Positions 8,944 to 19,428 of a DNA stretch of 64,000 bases are shown here, piece after piece; position 1 is the stretch's first letter, and the number at the start of each line of letters is the position of its first letter. This DNA comes from Kordiimonas marina. GTDB taxonomy: Bacteria > Pseudomonadota > Alphaproteobacteria > Sphingomonadales > Kordiimonadaceae. Made by a program: the position numbers and the translations under genes. Under the pieces are notes generated by a model that did not search any database, was not told the origin of the DNA, and saw only the letters and a list, made by a program, of their open reading frames with translations. Location of the stretch: NCBI RefSeq assembly GCF_023006325.1, contig NZ_JAINDF010000006.1:62001-126000 (forward strand), read 5' to 3'.

Positions 8944-9489
8944 TTAGAAGCGGGCGATCAGGCCTGCCTTGGTTTGCCAGGACTTCACGCCTTCGCCGTA
9001 GGTGGTGTAATCCCCACCTAGTCGGAGGCTGAGGCCGTTCGAGAGCGCGCGCTCATAGCCCGCGCCGAAGCGCCAGCCACCGTTCCGGAACGTGCCGCCC
9101 GCGGCATTGGCCGTGGCATCGAACTTGGTTTCGACATAGCCGACCTTGCCGTAGAACAGGTTGTCGCCGTAGGCCTGGCCGAGGATGCCGGAAATGCCCC
9201 ATTCATAGTCGGTGTTCATGCCGGTGGCGCCGTTCTTGTAACCGGTGTCGCCGAACGTGCCTTCCAGGCCAACAACCATGTCATTCTCGGCCTGCCGGCG
9301 CATGCCGATGACACCGCCATAATAGAGGCTGCTGTCATATTTTTGCCCGGCGAGCTTGGTCCAGTCGACGCCGACTTCGGCACCGGCATAGACGCCGTCG
9401 AACGGCTTCTGGTCATCGGCGGCCGAAGCAGCGCCCGAAAGAAGCGCGGTGGCGGTAAAGCCCGCCAGAAGCATTTTGGTGATCGTCAT
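8944..9489 (-). CDS. Outer-membrane beta-barrel protein
   Basis: A 181-residue secreted protein. A signal peptide (MTITKMLLAGFTATALLSGA, cleaved near SAADD) is followed by alternating strands rich in Gly, Tyr and aromatic girdle residues, such as GVYAGAEVGVDW, YEWGISGILGQAYG and WRFGAGYERAL. The protein ends in a strand with terminal Phe (GLIARF), the usual barrel-assembly signal. It looks like an eight-stranded OmpA-type or OMP_b-brl porin-like barrel. ATG 9489 has GGAGG upstream; the longer frame to 9594 is not needed. Function unknown. It is monocistronic, with a 403-base non-coding stretch upstream. Confidence 0.8.
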   Translation of the reverse strand: MTITKMLLAGFTATALLSGAASAADDQKPFDGVYAGAEVGVDWTKLAGQKYDSSLYYGGVIGMRRQAENDMVVGLEGTFGDTGYKNGATGMNTDYEWGISGILGQAYGDNLFYGKVGYVETKFDATANAAGGTFRNGGWRFGAGYERALSNGLSLRLGGDYTTYGEGVKSWQTKAGLIARF

Positions 9490-9690
9490 CGTGTGTCCTC
9501 CGTCTCTGTCATTCCATATGACCCATTCCCGGGCCTTCGGTCGGGCTTGTTTTCGTCGTCCCGATGAACAGAAGGTGGCGCCGGAAAAAGGCAATGAAAG
9601 GTACGGTCTAAGGCGGAAAAAAGAACAATTATGGCTTTGTGTGGCGCCCCGATGAACAGCCGTTCAGATAGACGGCGAACGACCTCTCAT

Positions 9691-9806
9691 TGTCATGCTG
9701 AACTTGTTTGGCCAAGGCCAGCTTCGCAAACAGCATCCATTCCGCGTGTGATGCGGCAATGGGCCATCCGCCATCTTCTGGGCCCTGAACCAAGTTCAGG
9801 GTGACG
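9691..9806. repeat. REP-like paired palindrome, copy 1 (degenerate)
   Basis: The left unit starts TGTCATGCTGAACTTGTTT and resumes with CAGCATCCAT after about 21 extra bases. The right unit, GGGCCCTGAACCAAGTTCAG then GGTGACG, ends at 9806. Two cleaner copies at 18763 and 53829 have the same arms. Confidence 0.75.
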
Positions 9807-9834
9807 GTGGGGGCTAGGCGCTAGGCATAAAAAA

Positions 9835-9856
9835 AACGGCCCCGGAAAGGGCCGTT
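9835..9856 (-). terminator. Rho-independent terminator of nhaA
   Basis: Arms AACGGCCC and GGGCCGTT form a perfect 8-bp stem with a 6-base loop. The run of A before it on the plus strand gives a U-run of eight on the minus-strand transcript. Confidence 0.88.
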
Positions 9857-9892
9857 CAGTTTGGGTAGGAAAGGGTAGGGGGGGCTGACAGG

Positions 9893-11056
9893 TCAGTCCA
9901 GGAAACCGCCTTTGGGGCGTTGGCGGCTGAGGATCACCCAGCCGAGGACGGCGGAAAGCACGCTCGCGCCCAACACGCCGACACGCACGGCGGCAAGCTG
10001 GTCCGCGCCCGCGTAGGCGAGGCCACCGATAAAGAGGCTCATGGTGAAGCCGATCCCCGCAAGGTGGCCCGCGCCCCAGATATGGCCGAAGCGCGTGCCC
10101 TTGGGCAGCTTGGCTTTAAAGAGGAACATGGCCGCCAGCACGCCGAGGATAACCCCGATTGGCTTGCCGAGGGTCAGGCCCGCAAGTGCGCCGAAGCTGA
10201 TCGGCTCCATGAGCGAGTTAAGGCCAAGTCCGCTTAAGGAAACACCGGCGTTTGCGAAGGCAAACAGCGGCAGGATCATCAAGGACACCGGCGTATGGAG
10301 GTTATGCTCCAGGTCATTGAGCGGCGAATGGCCTTCCTCATCCTTGGTGGCGGGCATGGCAAGGCCAACCGCGACACCGGCCAGCGTGGCATGCACGCCG
10401 GATTTCAGCACGGCAATCCAGATGAGCGCGCCGACGAACAGGTAGGCGGAGCTGTTGCGGACGCCCATCCGGTTCATGACAAACAGCGCCACCACGCCCA
10501 CAAGCGCAAGGCCGAGCGAAATCATCGAAAGGTCGGACGTATAGAAAGCGGCAATGATCACCACCGCGCCAAGGTCATCGAGGATGGCGAGCGTCAGCAG
10601 GAATAGTTTCAGCGCGGGCGGAATGCGGTTCGGCCCCATCAGCGCCATGATGCCGACGGCAAAGGCGATATCGGTCGCCGTGGGCACCGCCCAGCCGGCG
10701 ATATTGGCGCTGTGGCCGTTGTTGACAATCCAGAAAATGAGCGCCGGTACGGCCATGCCGCCAATGGCGGCAAACCCCGGCAAGGTCAGGTTCTTGTGGT
10801 CGGAGAGTGCGCCGTCCGTCATCTCGCGCTTGATCTCCAGCCCGACGAGCAGGAAGAAGATGGCCATCAGGCCCTCGTTGATCCAAAGGAGGATCGGTTT
10901 CGACAGGCCATATGAGCCCACGGCGATGGTGGCCTTGGTGCTCAGAAGCGCGCCATAGTGCGCGGAAAACGGCGAATTATCGAGCAGGATCGCAAACGCA
11001 GCGGCGGCGATGAGCAGCAGTCCGCTTACGGCCTCGGACGATAGTTTGAACGGCAT
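9893..11056 (-). CDS. nhaA: Na+/H+ antiporter NhaA
   Basis: A 387-residue inner-membrane antiporter that expels one Na+ for two H+ and gives salt and alkali tolerance. The adjacent aspartates of the ion site are present in AILDDLGAVV (Asp160, Asp161), as are the PTATDIAFA unwound-helix segment and the LVGLEIKREM block near residue 71. Length matches E. coli NhaA (388). It is monocistronic with its own terminator. A second, unrelated type of antiporter (NhaB) is at 34411, so the organism carries both systems. Confidence 0.96.
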   Translation of the reverse strand: MPFKLSSEAVSGLLLIAAAAFAILLDNSPFSAHYGALLSTKATIAVGSYGLSKPILLWINEGLMAIFFLLVGLEIKREMTDGALSDHKNLTLPGFAAIGGMAVPALIFWIVNNGHSANIAGWAVPTATDIAFAVGIMALMGPNRIPPALKLFLLTLAILDDLGAVVIIAAFYTSDLSMISLGLALVGVVALFVMNRMGVRNSSAYLFVGALIWIAVLKSGVHATLAGVAVGLAMPATKDEEGHSPLNDLEHNLHTPVSLMILPLFAFANAGVSLSGLGLNSLMEPISFGALAGLTLGKPIGVILGVLAAMFLFKAKLPKGTRFGHIWGAGHLAGIGFTMSLFIGGLAYAGADQLAAVRVGVLGASVLSAVLGWVILSRQRPKGGFLD

Positions 11057-11155
11057 TCTTATCTCCCATGGGTTAGCCCCTATGTGGGTCTGTTTCGTGG
11101 GGATACAATAGCAAATCGGACAGGCGCTGTCGCTTTTTTGCGCGGGGCGCGGGGC

Positions 11156-14100
11156 TCAAGCGGCAGGCACGTCTTCCTCGGCGAGTTGTGCGAGTTTACG
11201 GGCGACGGAGGCCACGGTTTTCAGGCGGAGGCTGATCTTGTCCATCGCCGCGAAGCACACCAGCTTGTGGTCAGGCCGGAGCTTGGCCTTCATGCCGGAA
11301 GACGAGATAAACTGGACGAGGCCGGACGGGTTGGCGAACCGGTCATCCTTGAAGCTCAGCGTCAGGCCCTTGGCGCCGGCTTCCAGCTTCTCGATACCCG
11401 CGCGTTTTGAGTGGCCCTTGATGATCATGATGGCGGCAAGCTGCTTCACCTCACCCGGCAGTGGGCCGAAACGGTCGATCAGCTCGGCACAGAAGGCGTC
11501 CACATCCTCACGGCTCGTGAGGTCGGCGAGGCGGCGATAAAGCGCCATCCGCTGCGTGAGGTCCGGCACATAGCTTTCCGGGATCATGACGGTGGCGCCG
11601 AGGTTGATCTGCGGCGACCAGTCGGTATCGGCGAAATCTTCCTCGCCCTTGCCTGCGCGGGCTTCCGCCACCGCTTCCTCAAGCATTTTCTGGTAAAGCT
11701 CGACCCCGACTTCCTTGATATGGCCGGACTGTTCGTCTCCGAGCAGGTTGCCGGCACCGCGGATGTCCATGTCGTGGCTGGCGATGGTGAAGCCTGCGCC
11801 GAGGGTATCCAGCGCCTGCAAGACCTGCAGTCTTTTGTCCGCGCCCTGTGTCAGCACGCGGTTCGCCGGTGTGGTGAGGTAGGCGTAGGCCCGGGTTTTC
11901 GAGCGCCCGACCCGGCCCCTGAGCTGGTAAAGCTGGGCAAGGCCGAACATATCAGCCCGGTGCACCACCATGGTGTTGGCGGTGGGGATGTCGATCCCGC
12001 TTTCGATGATGGTGGTGGACAGAAGCACATCATAGCGGCCGTCATAGAAGGCGGTCATCACGTCTTCGATGGTGCTGGGTGTCATCTGGCCGTGGGCGAC
12101 GACGAACTTCACCTCCGGCACATGGTCCTTGAGGAAAGTCTGGATTTCCGCGAGATCGGAAATACGCGGGCAGACGTAGAAGCTCTGGCCGCCGCGGTAA
12201 TGTTCGCGCAAGAGCGCCTCCCGCACCACAACCGGGTCCATCGGCAGCACGAAGGTGCGCACGGCCAAGCGGTCCACCGGCGGGGTGGCAATGATCGAAA
12301 GGTCGCGAAGGCCGCTCATCGCCATCTGCAGCGTGCGCGGGATCGGCGTGGCCGTCAGCGTCAGCACATGGACGTTGGCCTTCAGCGCCTTCAGCTTTTC
12401 TTTGTGGGCGACACCGAAATGCTGCTCCTCATCGACGATCAGCATCCCCATGTCCTTGAACTCGATGCCCTTGCCGAGAAGCGCGTGGGTGCCGATGACG
12501 ATATCCACCGTGCCCTTGCGCATTTCTTCCTTGGTCGCCTTGACGTCCTTGGCGCTCACCAGCCGCGAAAGCTGGGCGATGCGCACGGGCAGGCCCTTGA
12601 AGCGTTCGGTGAAATTGAGGAAATGCTGGCGTGCGAGCAGGGTGGTGGGCGCAACCACCGCCACCTGGTGCCCGCCCATGACGGCGAGGAAGGCGGCCCT
12701 AAGTGCCACTTCGGTCTTGCCGAAGCCGACATCACCGCAGATCAGCCGGTCCATCGGGCGGCCGGAGGCAAGGTCGGTCGCCACATCGGCGATGGCGCGG
12801 AGCTGGTCATCGGTTTCAGTGAAGGGGAAGCGGGCGCAGAATTCTTCATACATGCCATCGGCGGCGGTGATGCGCTGGCCCTGCCTCAGTTCGCGCTCGG
12901 CCGCCAGCTTGATCAGCTGGCCCGCCATCTCGCGGATGCGCTCTTTGGCTTTCGCCTTGCGGGCCTGCCACGCGACACCGCCCAGCTTATCCAGCTGCGC
13001 GGTGGCATCCTCACCGCCGAAGCGGGACAGCACCTCGATATTCTCGACCGGGACATACAGCTTGTCACCGCCCAAGTAGGTCAGCAGGAGACAGTCGTGC
13101 GCCGCGCCGGATACCGTGACGGTCTCCAGCCCCATGAAGCGGCCGATGCCGTGGCTCGCGTGGACGACCAGGTCGCCGGGCGCGAGCGCGCTGGCTTCCT
13201 TGAGGAAATTGTCGGCGCGTTTGCTGCGGCGGGCGCGGCTGACCAGCCGGTCCCCCAGAACGTCCTGCTCGGCGATGACGGCGAGGTCTTTGGTTTCAAA
13301 GCCATTTTCGAGCGGCAGCACGGTGACGGCAATCGCCGCTTTGGCGGTGTGGCGGATGTCTTCCCATGTGTCAGCGACGCCGACGGGCTTGACCTCATGG
13401 TCCTCCAGCACGCCTTTCATGCGGTCGGCGGCGCCTGCGGAGTAGCTCGCGAATACCACGCGCTTGCCCGCGGCGCGCATGGCTTTCACATGCTCCCGCA
13501 CCGCGTCATAAACATTGACTTCCCGCTGGTTGCGTTCGGGGCCGAAGTCGCGGCCCTGGCGTGCGCCCAGGCTGACCACATGGGGCGCGGGCGGCTCCTC
13601 GAACGGGGTCAGGCGGCGGATGTTCAAATCCTCCAGCGTCGCCTTCCAGTCGTCGGTTTCCAGATACAGGCTTTCGGGCGGCACCGGCTTATAGGGCGGG
13701 GTCGAATTATCCCGGATGCCCTGTGCGATCTTCCAAGCTTCCTGGCGGGCGTCATAATAATCGCGGATCGCGGTGAAGCGTTCCTCCGCCGCGTCATCGG
13801 CCTGATGGTCGAGCGTCAGCACAGGCTCGGTCAGGTAATCGAACAGCGTCGCCAGCTCATCATGGAAGAAGGGCAGCCAGTGTTCGGCGCCCTGATATTT
13901 GCGGCCTTCGCTGATGGCCTCATACAGCAGATCGTCGCCCTTCGCGGGCCCGAACGTGTTTACGTAATTGCGCCGGAAACGGTCGATGCCTTCCTTGGCG
14001 AGCGAAAACTCGCTCGCGGGCATCAGGTGCAGGTGCGGGGTGGTGCCGGTGGTGCGCTGGTCCAAAGGGTCAAACGTGCGGATGGTATCCAGCTCGTCGC

Positions 14101-14677
14101 CGAAGAAATCCAGCCGCGCAGGGCAGTCCGCGCCGGAAGGGTACAGGTCCAGAAGTCCGCCGCGGACCGCGAACTCGCCCGGCTCCATCACCTGGCCCGA
14201 GCGGGTGTAACCGTTGGCGCTCAGAAACGCGATGACACTATCCATCGCGAGCGTGTCACCGGGGCTCGCCATCAGGGTGGCGTTCTTGACCGCACTGATG
14301 GCGGGCACGCGCTGCACGGCGGCGTTGACGGTGGTCAGCACCACGAGGGGCGCGGTCATGCGCCGGGTGCTGAGTTCGGCGAGCGCGGCCATGCGCTGGG
14401 CCACGATGTCGGCTTGCGGGCTCACGCGGTCATAGGGCAGGCAGTCCCACGCCGGGAAGGTGATGATGTCCAGCTTGGGCGCGAAAAAGCGGATCGCGGC
14501 GGCAAGCGCGGTCAGGCGCTGGCTGTCCCGCGCGATATGCATGACCGCACGCTTGCCGTCCCCAAAAGCCCGCGCCGCCAGGTCAGCCAGCAGCATGGCG
14601 TCATAGCCGCCGGGCACGCCGGATGCCAGCATCGGCGTCTTCGCGTTTACAAGCTGATCGAGCGGGTCGAAGGACAT
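11156..14677 (-). CDS. mfd: Transcription-repair coupling factor Mfd
   Basis: An 1173-residue DNA translocase that removes RNA polymerase stalled at lesions and recruits UvrA. Order: UvrB-like N-terminal modules, an RNA-polymerase-interaction domain around residues 490-560, then a RecG-like motor with Walker [10 protein letters not shown], Walker B VDEEQ and the TRG translocation region, and a C-terminal regulatory domain. Full length for the family. sdhE lies immediately upstream (14706) and recG diverges beyond it, an arrangement common in alphaproteobacteria. A very long open frame on the opposite strand (11411-14728) is a codon-bias shadow of this gene. Confidence 0.97.
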   Translation of the reverse strand: MSFDPLDQLVNAKTPMLASGVPGGYDAMLLADLAARAFGDGKRAVMHIARDSQRLTALAAAIRFFAPKLDIITFPAWDCLPYDRVSPQADIVAQRMAALAELSTRRMTAPLVVLTTVNAAVQRVPAISAVKNATLMASPGDTLAMDSVIAFLSANGYTRSGQVMEPGEFAVRGGLLDLYPSGADCPARLDFFGDELDTIRTFDPLDQRTTGTTPHLHLMPASEFSLAKEGIDRFRRNYVNTFGPAKGDDLLYEAISEGRKYQGAEHWLPFFHDELATLFDYLTEPVLTLDHQADDAAEERFTAIRDYYDARQEAWKIAQGIRDNSTPPYKPVPPESLYLETDDWKATLEDLNIRRLTPFEEPPAPHVVSLGARQGRDFGPERNQREVNVYDAVREHVKAMRAAGKRVVFASYSAGAADRMKGVLEDHEVKPVGVADTWEDIRHTAKAAIAVTVLPLENGFETKDLAVIAEQDVLGDRLVSRARRSKRADNFLKEASALAPGDLVVHASHGIGRFMGLETVTVSGAAHDCLLLTYLGGDKLYVPVENIEVLSRFGGEDATAQLDKLGGVAWQARKAKAKERIREMAGQLIKLAAERELRQGQRITAADGMYEEFCARFPFTETDDQLRAIADVATDLASGRPMDRLICGDVGFGKTEVALRAAFLAVMGGHQVAVVAPTTLLARQHFLNFTERFKGLPVRIAQLSRLVSAKDVKATKEEMRKGTVDIVIGTHALLGKGIEFKDMGMLIVDEEQHFGVAHKEKLKALKANVHVLTLTATPIPRTLQMAMSGLRDLSIIATPPVDRLAVRTFVLPMDPVVVREALLREHYRGGQSFYVCPRISDLAEIQTFLKDHVPEVKFVVAHGQMTPSTIEDVMTAFYDGRYDVLLSTTIIESGIDIPTANTMVVHRADMFGLAQLYQLRGRVGRSKTRAYAYLTTPANRVLTQGADKRLQVLQALDTLGAGFTIASHDMDIRGAGNLLGDEQSGHIKEVGVELYQKMLEEAVAEARAGKGEEDFADTDWSPQINLGATVMIPESYVPDLTQRMALYRRLADLTSREDVDAFCAELIDRFGPLPGEVKQLAAIMIIKGHSKRAGIEKLEAGAKGLTLSFKDDRFANPSGLVQFISSSGMKAKLRPDHKLVCFAAMDKISLRLKTVASVARKLAQLAEEDVPAA

Positions 14678-14705
14678 AGGGGCGGGGTCCGTTATTCTGC
14701 CGGGC

Positions 14706-15008
14706 TTAGCGGGCCTGCAGGGTCATGAAGTCAAGCTTTTGCAAGCGGTCCATCATCTCACCCTGGAAGGCTTCGGGGACATTCTCACCCTTCGTCACCC
14801 AGGCCAGGATTTCATGGTCCTGCTCCTCGAAGATGCGCTCGAACCAGGCGCAGTCGTCTTCCGAAAAGCCTGCGACATTGGCTTCGACAAAATTGCCGAA
14901 GATCAGGTCCAGTTCCTTGATGCCCCGGTGCCAGGCGCGGAAGGTCAGCCTGCGGCGGCGATTCTCCAGGTCCAGGTCCTTGTGCGGGTCATAGGTGAGA
15001 TCGGTCAT
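14706..15008 (-). CDS. sdhE: FAD assembly factor SdhE
   Basis: A 100-residue protein that helps attach FAD covalently to succinate dehydrogenase flavoprotein SdhA. The signature RGIKELDL is present (the conserved RGxxE element that contacts SdhA), followed by DDCAWFERIFEEQDHEILAWV, the four-helix core. ATG 15008 is preferred over the 15047 opening because the conserved fold begins there and AAGGTACC lies upstream. It is just upstream of mfd on the same strand (28-base gap) and probably cotranscribed. Its divergent partner recG begins about 120 bases away. Confidence 0.92.
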   Translation of the reverse strand: MTDLTYDPHKDLDLENRRRRLTFRAWHRGIKELDLIFGNFVEANVAGFSEDDCAWFERIFEEQDHEILAWVTKGENVPEAFQGEMMDRLQKLDFMTLQAR

Positions 15009-15126
15009 CGTGGTACCTTTTTTACGCGGTCTTCTTACACGGCCCATTGTCCGGGCGGCACACCATAAGCTATGGTCTCCATCCGATAAAGGGAAACTTC
15101 AGGATCGACCGAGGGGGAGTGGCCAG

Positions 15127-17211
15127 ATGCGGCCGGAAGCGCTGTTCCGCTATTTTGCCGACATTGAAAGCCTGCCGGGAATCGGCAAGCGCAACCGACA
15201 GGCTTTGGAAAAGCTGGCCGGGCCGCGGCTGATGGACCTGCTGTTTCATCTGCCGACCGGGCTCATCGACCGGCGCTACCGCCCGAAGATCAGCGAGGCC
15301 GCGCCAGGTTCCATCGCGACGCTCGAGGTTACCGTCACCGACCACCGCCCCGCGCCGAGCAAGCGCGCGCCCTACAGGGTCCATGCCCGTGATGAAACGG
15401 GGGAGATCACGCTGGTCTTTTTCCATGCCCGTGCCGATTGGCTTCAGAAGCAATTGCCGGAAGGCGAAGTGCGGCTGATCAGCGGCAAGGTCGAGCATTA
15501 TCAGAACCAGGTGCAGATGACGCATCCGGATTATATGGTCGCGCCTGACGCGGTGGATGAGCTGCCACTGCTGGAGGTGGTCTACCCCCTAAGTGCTGGT
15601 CTTTCCGGCAAGATACTCCGGAAAGCCATAAGTGTTGCACTTGCAACAGTGCCGGAACTGCCGGAGTGGCATGACCGTGGCGTAGTTGACCGGGACGACT
15701 GGCCGTCATTTTTGGAAGCCCTCAAGGCCGTCCACCACCCGGACGGCGCTGATGTCATGGCGCCCGCGCACCCCGCGCGCCGCAGGTTGGCCGCCGATGA
15801 ACTGCTGGCGACCCAACTCGCGCTCGCGATCGTGCGGGACCATACCCGGCGCAAACGTGGGCGAATCCTCAAGGGCGACGGGCACTTGCGCGCAAAAATC
15901 CGCGAGCATCTGCCGTATCAGCTCACCGGCGATCAGGAACGTACGCTCCATGAAATCATCGCCGACCTTGAAAGTGACAAGGCCATGCTGCGCCTCGTAC
16001 AGGGCGATGTCGGCAGCGGCAAGACTGTAGTCGCGCTCCTCGCCATGGCGGCGGCAGTGGAGGCGGGCGTGCAGTGCGCGCTCCTCAGTCCCACGGAAAT
16101 CCTTGCGAAACAACACCTTGCCAGCATCACGCCGTTCGCCGAAGCCGCGGGGATGCGCGTCGCGCTCCTGACCGGGCGCACCAAGGGCAAGGCGCGGTCA
16201 GCGCTTCTTGAAGCCGTCGCGGCAGGCGAGATCGACATTCTCGTCGGTACCCACGCCATCATCCAGGGCGACGTGGAATTCAAGGACCTCGGCCTCGCCA
16301 TCATCGATGAGCAGCACCGCTTTGGGGTTCAGCAGCGCCTCGCGCTCGCGGGCAAAGCCAAGGTCGGTATCGATGCGCTCGGCATGACCGCGACCCCCAT
16401 CCCGCGCACGCTGACGTTGACGATCTATGGCGACATGGATGTCTCGCAGATCCGGGAAAAACCGCCGGGCCGCAAGCCGGTGGATACCCGCGTGGTCGCG
16501 CTCGACCGGCTCGCGGACGTTGCCGCCGGTATCGGGCGCGCCGTGAACGCAGGCGCGCGCGCCTACTGGGTGTGTCCGCTGGTGGAGGAAAGCGAACAGC
16601 TTGATCTCGCCGCGGCGGAGGAACGTTACGCTAGCCTGAAACAGCTTCTCGGCCCCAAGGTCGGCCTCGTCCACGGCAAGATGAAGGGGCCGGAGAAGGA
16701 CACGGTCATGGCTGCGTTCCAGAAAGGCGAGACTTCAGTCCTCGTCTCCACCACGGTGATCGAGGTCGGCGTCGATGTGCCCGAAGCCACGATCATGGTG
16801 ATCGAACATGCCGAACGCTTCGGCCTCGCCCAGCTTCATCAGCTTCGTGGCCGCGTTGGCCGGGGCTCGGACAAGTCCAGCTGTATCCTTCTGCGCGCCA
16901 ACGAAATCGGTGAGGTCGCCCGCGCGCGCCTCAAGGTCATGCGCGACACCGAAGACGGCTTCCTGATCGCGGAGGAGGACCTGCGCTTGCGCGGTGGCGG
17001 TGAAATCCTCGGCACCAAGCAAAGCGGCCTGCCGGAATTCAAGCTGGTCGATTTCGCCGAGCACGCCGACCTCATCGAACTTGCCCGCGACGACGCCCGC
17101 CTTATTGTCATGCGGGACCCCAAGCTCGAAAGCGACCGAGGCGAGGCGCTCCGCCATCTCCTCTATCTGTTCGAGCGCGACGAAGGGGTCCGGCTGATGC
17201 AATCGGGGTAG
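15127..17211 (+). CDS. recG: ATP-dependent DNA helicase RecG
   Basis: A 694-residue branched-DNA helicase that reverses stalled replication forks. The N-terminal wedge/OB domain (about residues 1-170) is followed by helicase motifs: Walker [25 protein letters not shown], the [16 protein letters not shown] motif VI and the LRGGGEILGTKQSG motif of the TRG region. ATG 15127 is chosen because it has an AGGGGGAG site and gives the usual length; the frame opens at 14995 inside the divergent sdhE. The next gene starts 10 bases after its stop, so the two are probably cotranscribed. Confidence 0.96.
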   Translation: MRPEALFRYFADIESLPGIGKRNRQALEKLAGPRLMDLLFHLPTGLIDRRYRPKISEAAPGSIATLEVTVTDHRPAPSKRAPYRVHARDETGEITLVFFHARADWLQKQLPEGEVRLISGKVEHYQNQVQMTHPDYMVAPDAVDELPLLEVVYPLSAGLSGKILRKAISVALATVPELPEWHDRGVVDRDDWPSFLEALKAVHHPDGADVMAPAHPARRRLAADELLATQLALAIVRDHTRRKRGRILKGDGHLRAKIREHLPYQLTGDQERTLHEIIADLESDKAMLRLVQGDVGSGKTVVALLAMAAAVEAGVQCALLSPTEILAKQHLASITPFAEAAGMRVALLTGRTKGKARSALLEAVAAGEIDILVGTHAIIQGDVEFKDLGLAIIDEQHRFGVQQRLALAGKAKVGIDALGMTATPIPRTLTLTIYGDMDVSQIREKPPGRKPVDTRVVALDRLADVAAGIGRAVNAGARAYWVCPLVEESEQLDLAAAEERYASLKQLLGPKVGLVHGKMKGPEKDTVMAAFQKGETSVLVSTTVIEVGVDVPEATIMVIEHAERFGLAQLHQLRGRVGRGSDKSSCILLRANEIGEVARARLKVMRDTEDGFLIAEEDLRLRGGGEILGTKQSGLPEFKLVDFAEHADLIELARDDARLIVMRDPKLESDRGEALRHLLYLFERDEGVRLMQSG

Positions 17212-17221
17212 GGACGCACGT

Positions 17222-18736
17222 ATGGCGTGGGAAAAAGAGCTTGGGGAAAAGAAGGCGCGTGAGGCCTTCGCCGAGGAAATGGGCGGCGCGGACAAGGTGG
17301 CGCGCCAGCACGCCCGCGGCAAGCTGGACGTGCGTGAACGCCTACGCCGCATGGCGGACCCCGGCTCCTTCCGGGAAATCGGCAAGCTCGCGGGCAAGGC
17401 GTCGTATGACGAAAACGGCGATGTCGCCGGCTTTTCCCCCGCCAACTTCCTGTTCGGGAAGGCGACGGTGGACCGCAGGCCGGTGGTGCTGGCGGCGGAT
17501 GATTTCACCGTGCGTGGCGGCGCGGCCGACGCCGCCATTTACCACAAGTCGGTGCTGGCCGAGCAGATGGCGCACGAATATGGCCTGCCGCTCATCCGGC
17601 TGATTGACGGCACCGGCGGCGGTGGCTCGGTCAAGACGCTTGAGGACATGGGCCTCACCTACGTGCCGTGGCTGCCGGGGTGGGAGCATGTGGTGGGGAA
17701 TTTGGAAAGTGTGCCGGTTGTCTCCCTCGCGCTCGGGTCGGTCGCGGGGCTCGGGGCCGCGCGCGTGGTGGCCAGCCACTATAGCGTGATGGTCAAGGGG
17801 CTATCGCACATGTTCACGGCAGGGCCCGCCGTGGTGGCGGCGCTCGGTGAAACCCTCGATAAGGAACAGCTGGGCGGGGCTGAAATCCATGCCCGTAATG
17901 GTGCGGTGGATGACCTGGTCGACAGCGAAGACGAAGCCTTCGCCGCCGCGCGCAAGTTCCTGTCTTACCTGCCCAGCCGGGCAGGGGAGGCCGCGGCCCG
18001 GGGTGATACCTCAGACGGTGTCGAGCGCCGGGATGAGGCGCTGTTGAATGCGGTGCCGGAGGACAAGCGCACGGCTTATTCCATGCGCAAAATCCTTGAG
18101 CGGGTGATGGACAAGGGCAGCCTGTTCGAAATGGGCCGCCGCTGGGGACAATCGGCGATCACCGCGTTCGCGCGGCTGGATGGCTGGCCGGTGGCGGTGC
18201 TGGCGTCCGACCCCGCCTTCCTCGGCGGCTCCTGGACCGCTGATGCCGCGCGCAAAGTGGAGCGTTTCATAAAGCTCGCCGATCTGTTCCGCCTGCCGGT
18301 GGTGCATTTTGTTGATAATCCGGGCTTCATGATCGGGCTTGAAGCCGAAAAGGCGGCGACCATCCGCTTCGGCGTCGATGCGCTCAATGGCGTTTACCGC
18401 GCCAGCGTGCCGTGGGCGAGTGTGATCGTGCGTAAGGCTTACGGTGTCGCCGGTGCCGCGATGAGCGACCATACCAAGTTCCAGTACCGCTTCGCCTGGC
18501 CGTCGGGCGACTGGGGCAGCCTGCCGCTGGATGGCGGCATCGAAGTCGCCTACAAGGCCGAGCTTGAGGCCGCCGAGGACCCGGAAGCGCACCTCGCGGC
18601 CATCCGCGCCCGGCTCGACAAGGTCCGCAGCCCCTTCCGCACGGCGGAGGCCTTCCTGGTCGAAGACATCATCGACCCGCGTGACACCCGCCCGCTGCTG
18701 TGCGAGTTCGCCAATCTGGCGCAGGGGAAGCTTTAG
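17222..18736 (+). CDS. Acyl-CoA carboxylase carboxyltransferase (beta) subunit
   Basis: A 504-residue carboxyltransferase of the PccB/AccD5 type, which moves CO2 from biotin to an acyl-CoA. Two crotonase-like halves are visible. The first contains FTVRGGAADAAIYHKS and the acyl-CoA oxyanion GTGGGGSV; the second contains FVDNPGFMIG, where biotin binds, and RKAYGVAGAAMSD. The biotinylated alpha subunit is not next to it, so substrate (propionyl-, methylcrotonyl- or geranyl-CoA) cannot be set. It lies 10 bases downstream of recG and a REP-like element follows it. Confidence 0.9.
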   Translation: MAWEKELGEKKAREAFAEEMGGADKVARQHARGKLDVRERLRRMADPGSFREIGKLAGKASYDENGDVAGFSPANFLFGKATVDRRPVVLAADDFTVRGGAADAAIYHKSVLAEQMAHEYGLPLIRLIDGTGGGGSVKTLEDMGLTYVPWLPGWEHVVGNLESVPVVSLALGSVAGLGAARVVASHYSVMVKGLSHMFTAGPAVVAALGETLDKEQLGGAEIHARNGAVDDLVDSEDEAFAAARKFLSYLPSRAGEAAARGDTSDGVERRDEALLNAVPEDKRTAYSMRKILERVMDKGSLFEMGRRWGQSAITAFARLDGWPVAVLASDPAFLGGSWTADAARKVERFIKLADLFRLPVVHFVDNPGFMIGLEAEKAATIRFGVDALNGVYRASVPWASVIVRKAYGVAGAAMSDHTKFQYRFAWPSGDWGSLPLDGGIEVAYKAELEAAEDPEAHLAAIRARLDKVRSPFRTAEAFLVEDIIDPRDTRPLLCEFANLAQGKL

Positions 18737-18762
18737 AGGGGCGACTTTCCTACTCCCTTAAC

Positions 18763-18860
18763 CGTCACCCTGAACTTGTTTCAGGGTCCATGTGAAAGAT
18801 GGGTGATAATCCTCTTTGCTTCAAATACACAATGGATGCTGAAACAAGTTCAGCATGACG
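18763..18860. repeat. REP-like paired palindrome, copy 2
   Basis: Left unit 18763-18790 is CGTCACCCTGAACTTGTTTC followed by AGGGTCCA. Right unit 18833-18860 is TGGATGCTGAAACAAGTTCA followed by GCATGACG. Each unit is itself an inverted repeat, and the two stand in inverse order compared with copy 3. It lies between the carboxylase gene and a small membrane protein. Confidence 0.85.
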
Positions 18861-18928
18861 AGGGGGAGACTGGCGCGTTGACCTTGGGGCTGTGGCGCGT
18901 AAAGTAACCGCAGCCAGGGGAGGCATGT

Positions 18929-19423
18929 ATGGTTACTTTAACGAGCGACGCGCCGGTTATCGCGGCTTTTCACAAGCATAAACGCACGGTGAGGAGCCGG
19001 GTTCTCAGCCTGTCCCTCTCCCTCCTTATCCTGATCGGCTTTGTGGTGTTCGACACTGTCCTGCGCCCCGGCCAGTCACTGCTCGCCAGTGATCGCTACC
19101 ACGTGGTGATCTGGGGCTTGGTCATCTATGGGGTTTATCTGGCGCTGGAGCTATCCGGCCTCATCCGCAGGCGCGCCTATGTGGAATTTACCGCCGACCA
19201 GTTTCGTTTCGGAACCGCAACGGGTGAGCCCGACCCCTGGTGGCGGGATGTCAAAGCCATTGAGGAACTTGGCGACGGCGACGGGCCGAAGACGGTCCTC
19301 ATCAACATGACCAACGGCCGCAGCTACCGCATCGACCCGCAGCTCGTTGATTTCGCCGACACCAACATTGCCGCACTTGCCCGCAACTGTTGGAAAGAGG
19401 CTGTAGAGAAGGCTAAGGCTTAA
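18929..19423 (+). CDS. Small membrane protein with PH-like tail, function unknown
   Basis: 164 residues. Two hydrophobic segments, roughly residues 26-45 (LSLSLSLLILIGFVVF) and 62-79 (VVIWGLVIYGVYLALEL), are followed by a soluble C-terminal part. Its strand pattern (YVEFTADQFRFG, PWWRDVKAIEEL, TVLINMTNGRSYRI) resembles the PH-like domains found in bacterial membrane proteins. The start has AGGGGAGG nearby. It is a single gene on the plus strand, convergent with the ceramide-synthase operon, and separated from it by only five bases. I do not recognise a named family. Confidence 0.7.
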   Translation: MVTLTSDAPVIAAFHKHKRTVRSRVLSLSLSLLILIGFVVFDTVLRPGQSLLASDRYHVVIWGLVIYGVYLALELSGLIRRRAYVEFTADQFRFGTATGEPDPWWRDVKAIEELGDGDGPKTVLINMTNGRSYRIDPQLVDFADTNIAALARNCWKEAVEKAKA

Positions 19424-19428
19424 GCGAT

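Larger units (their letters stand above)
9490..9892. other. Intergenic stretch holding a REP-like element and the nhaA terminator
   Basis: These 403 bases contain the presumed promoter of the barrel gene near its right side, a degenerate copy of the dispersed REP-like element (9691-9806) and the hairpin terminator of nhaA (9835-9856). No convincing open reading frame is seen. Confidence 0.7.

Noticed and set aside
9691-9806. CRISPR repeats
   Set aside because: The repeated arms occur as isolated palindromic pairs far apart, without regular spacers or cas genes.
11411-14728. A 1105-codon open frame on the plus strand
   Set aside because: It lies exactly opposite mfd, which has full domain structure. 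The frame is open because of strong GC third-position bias, and the protein is compositionally odd (His/Arg/Gly-rich) without a known domain.
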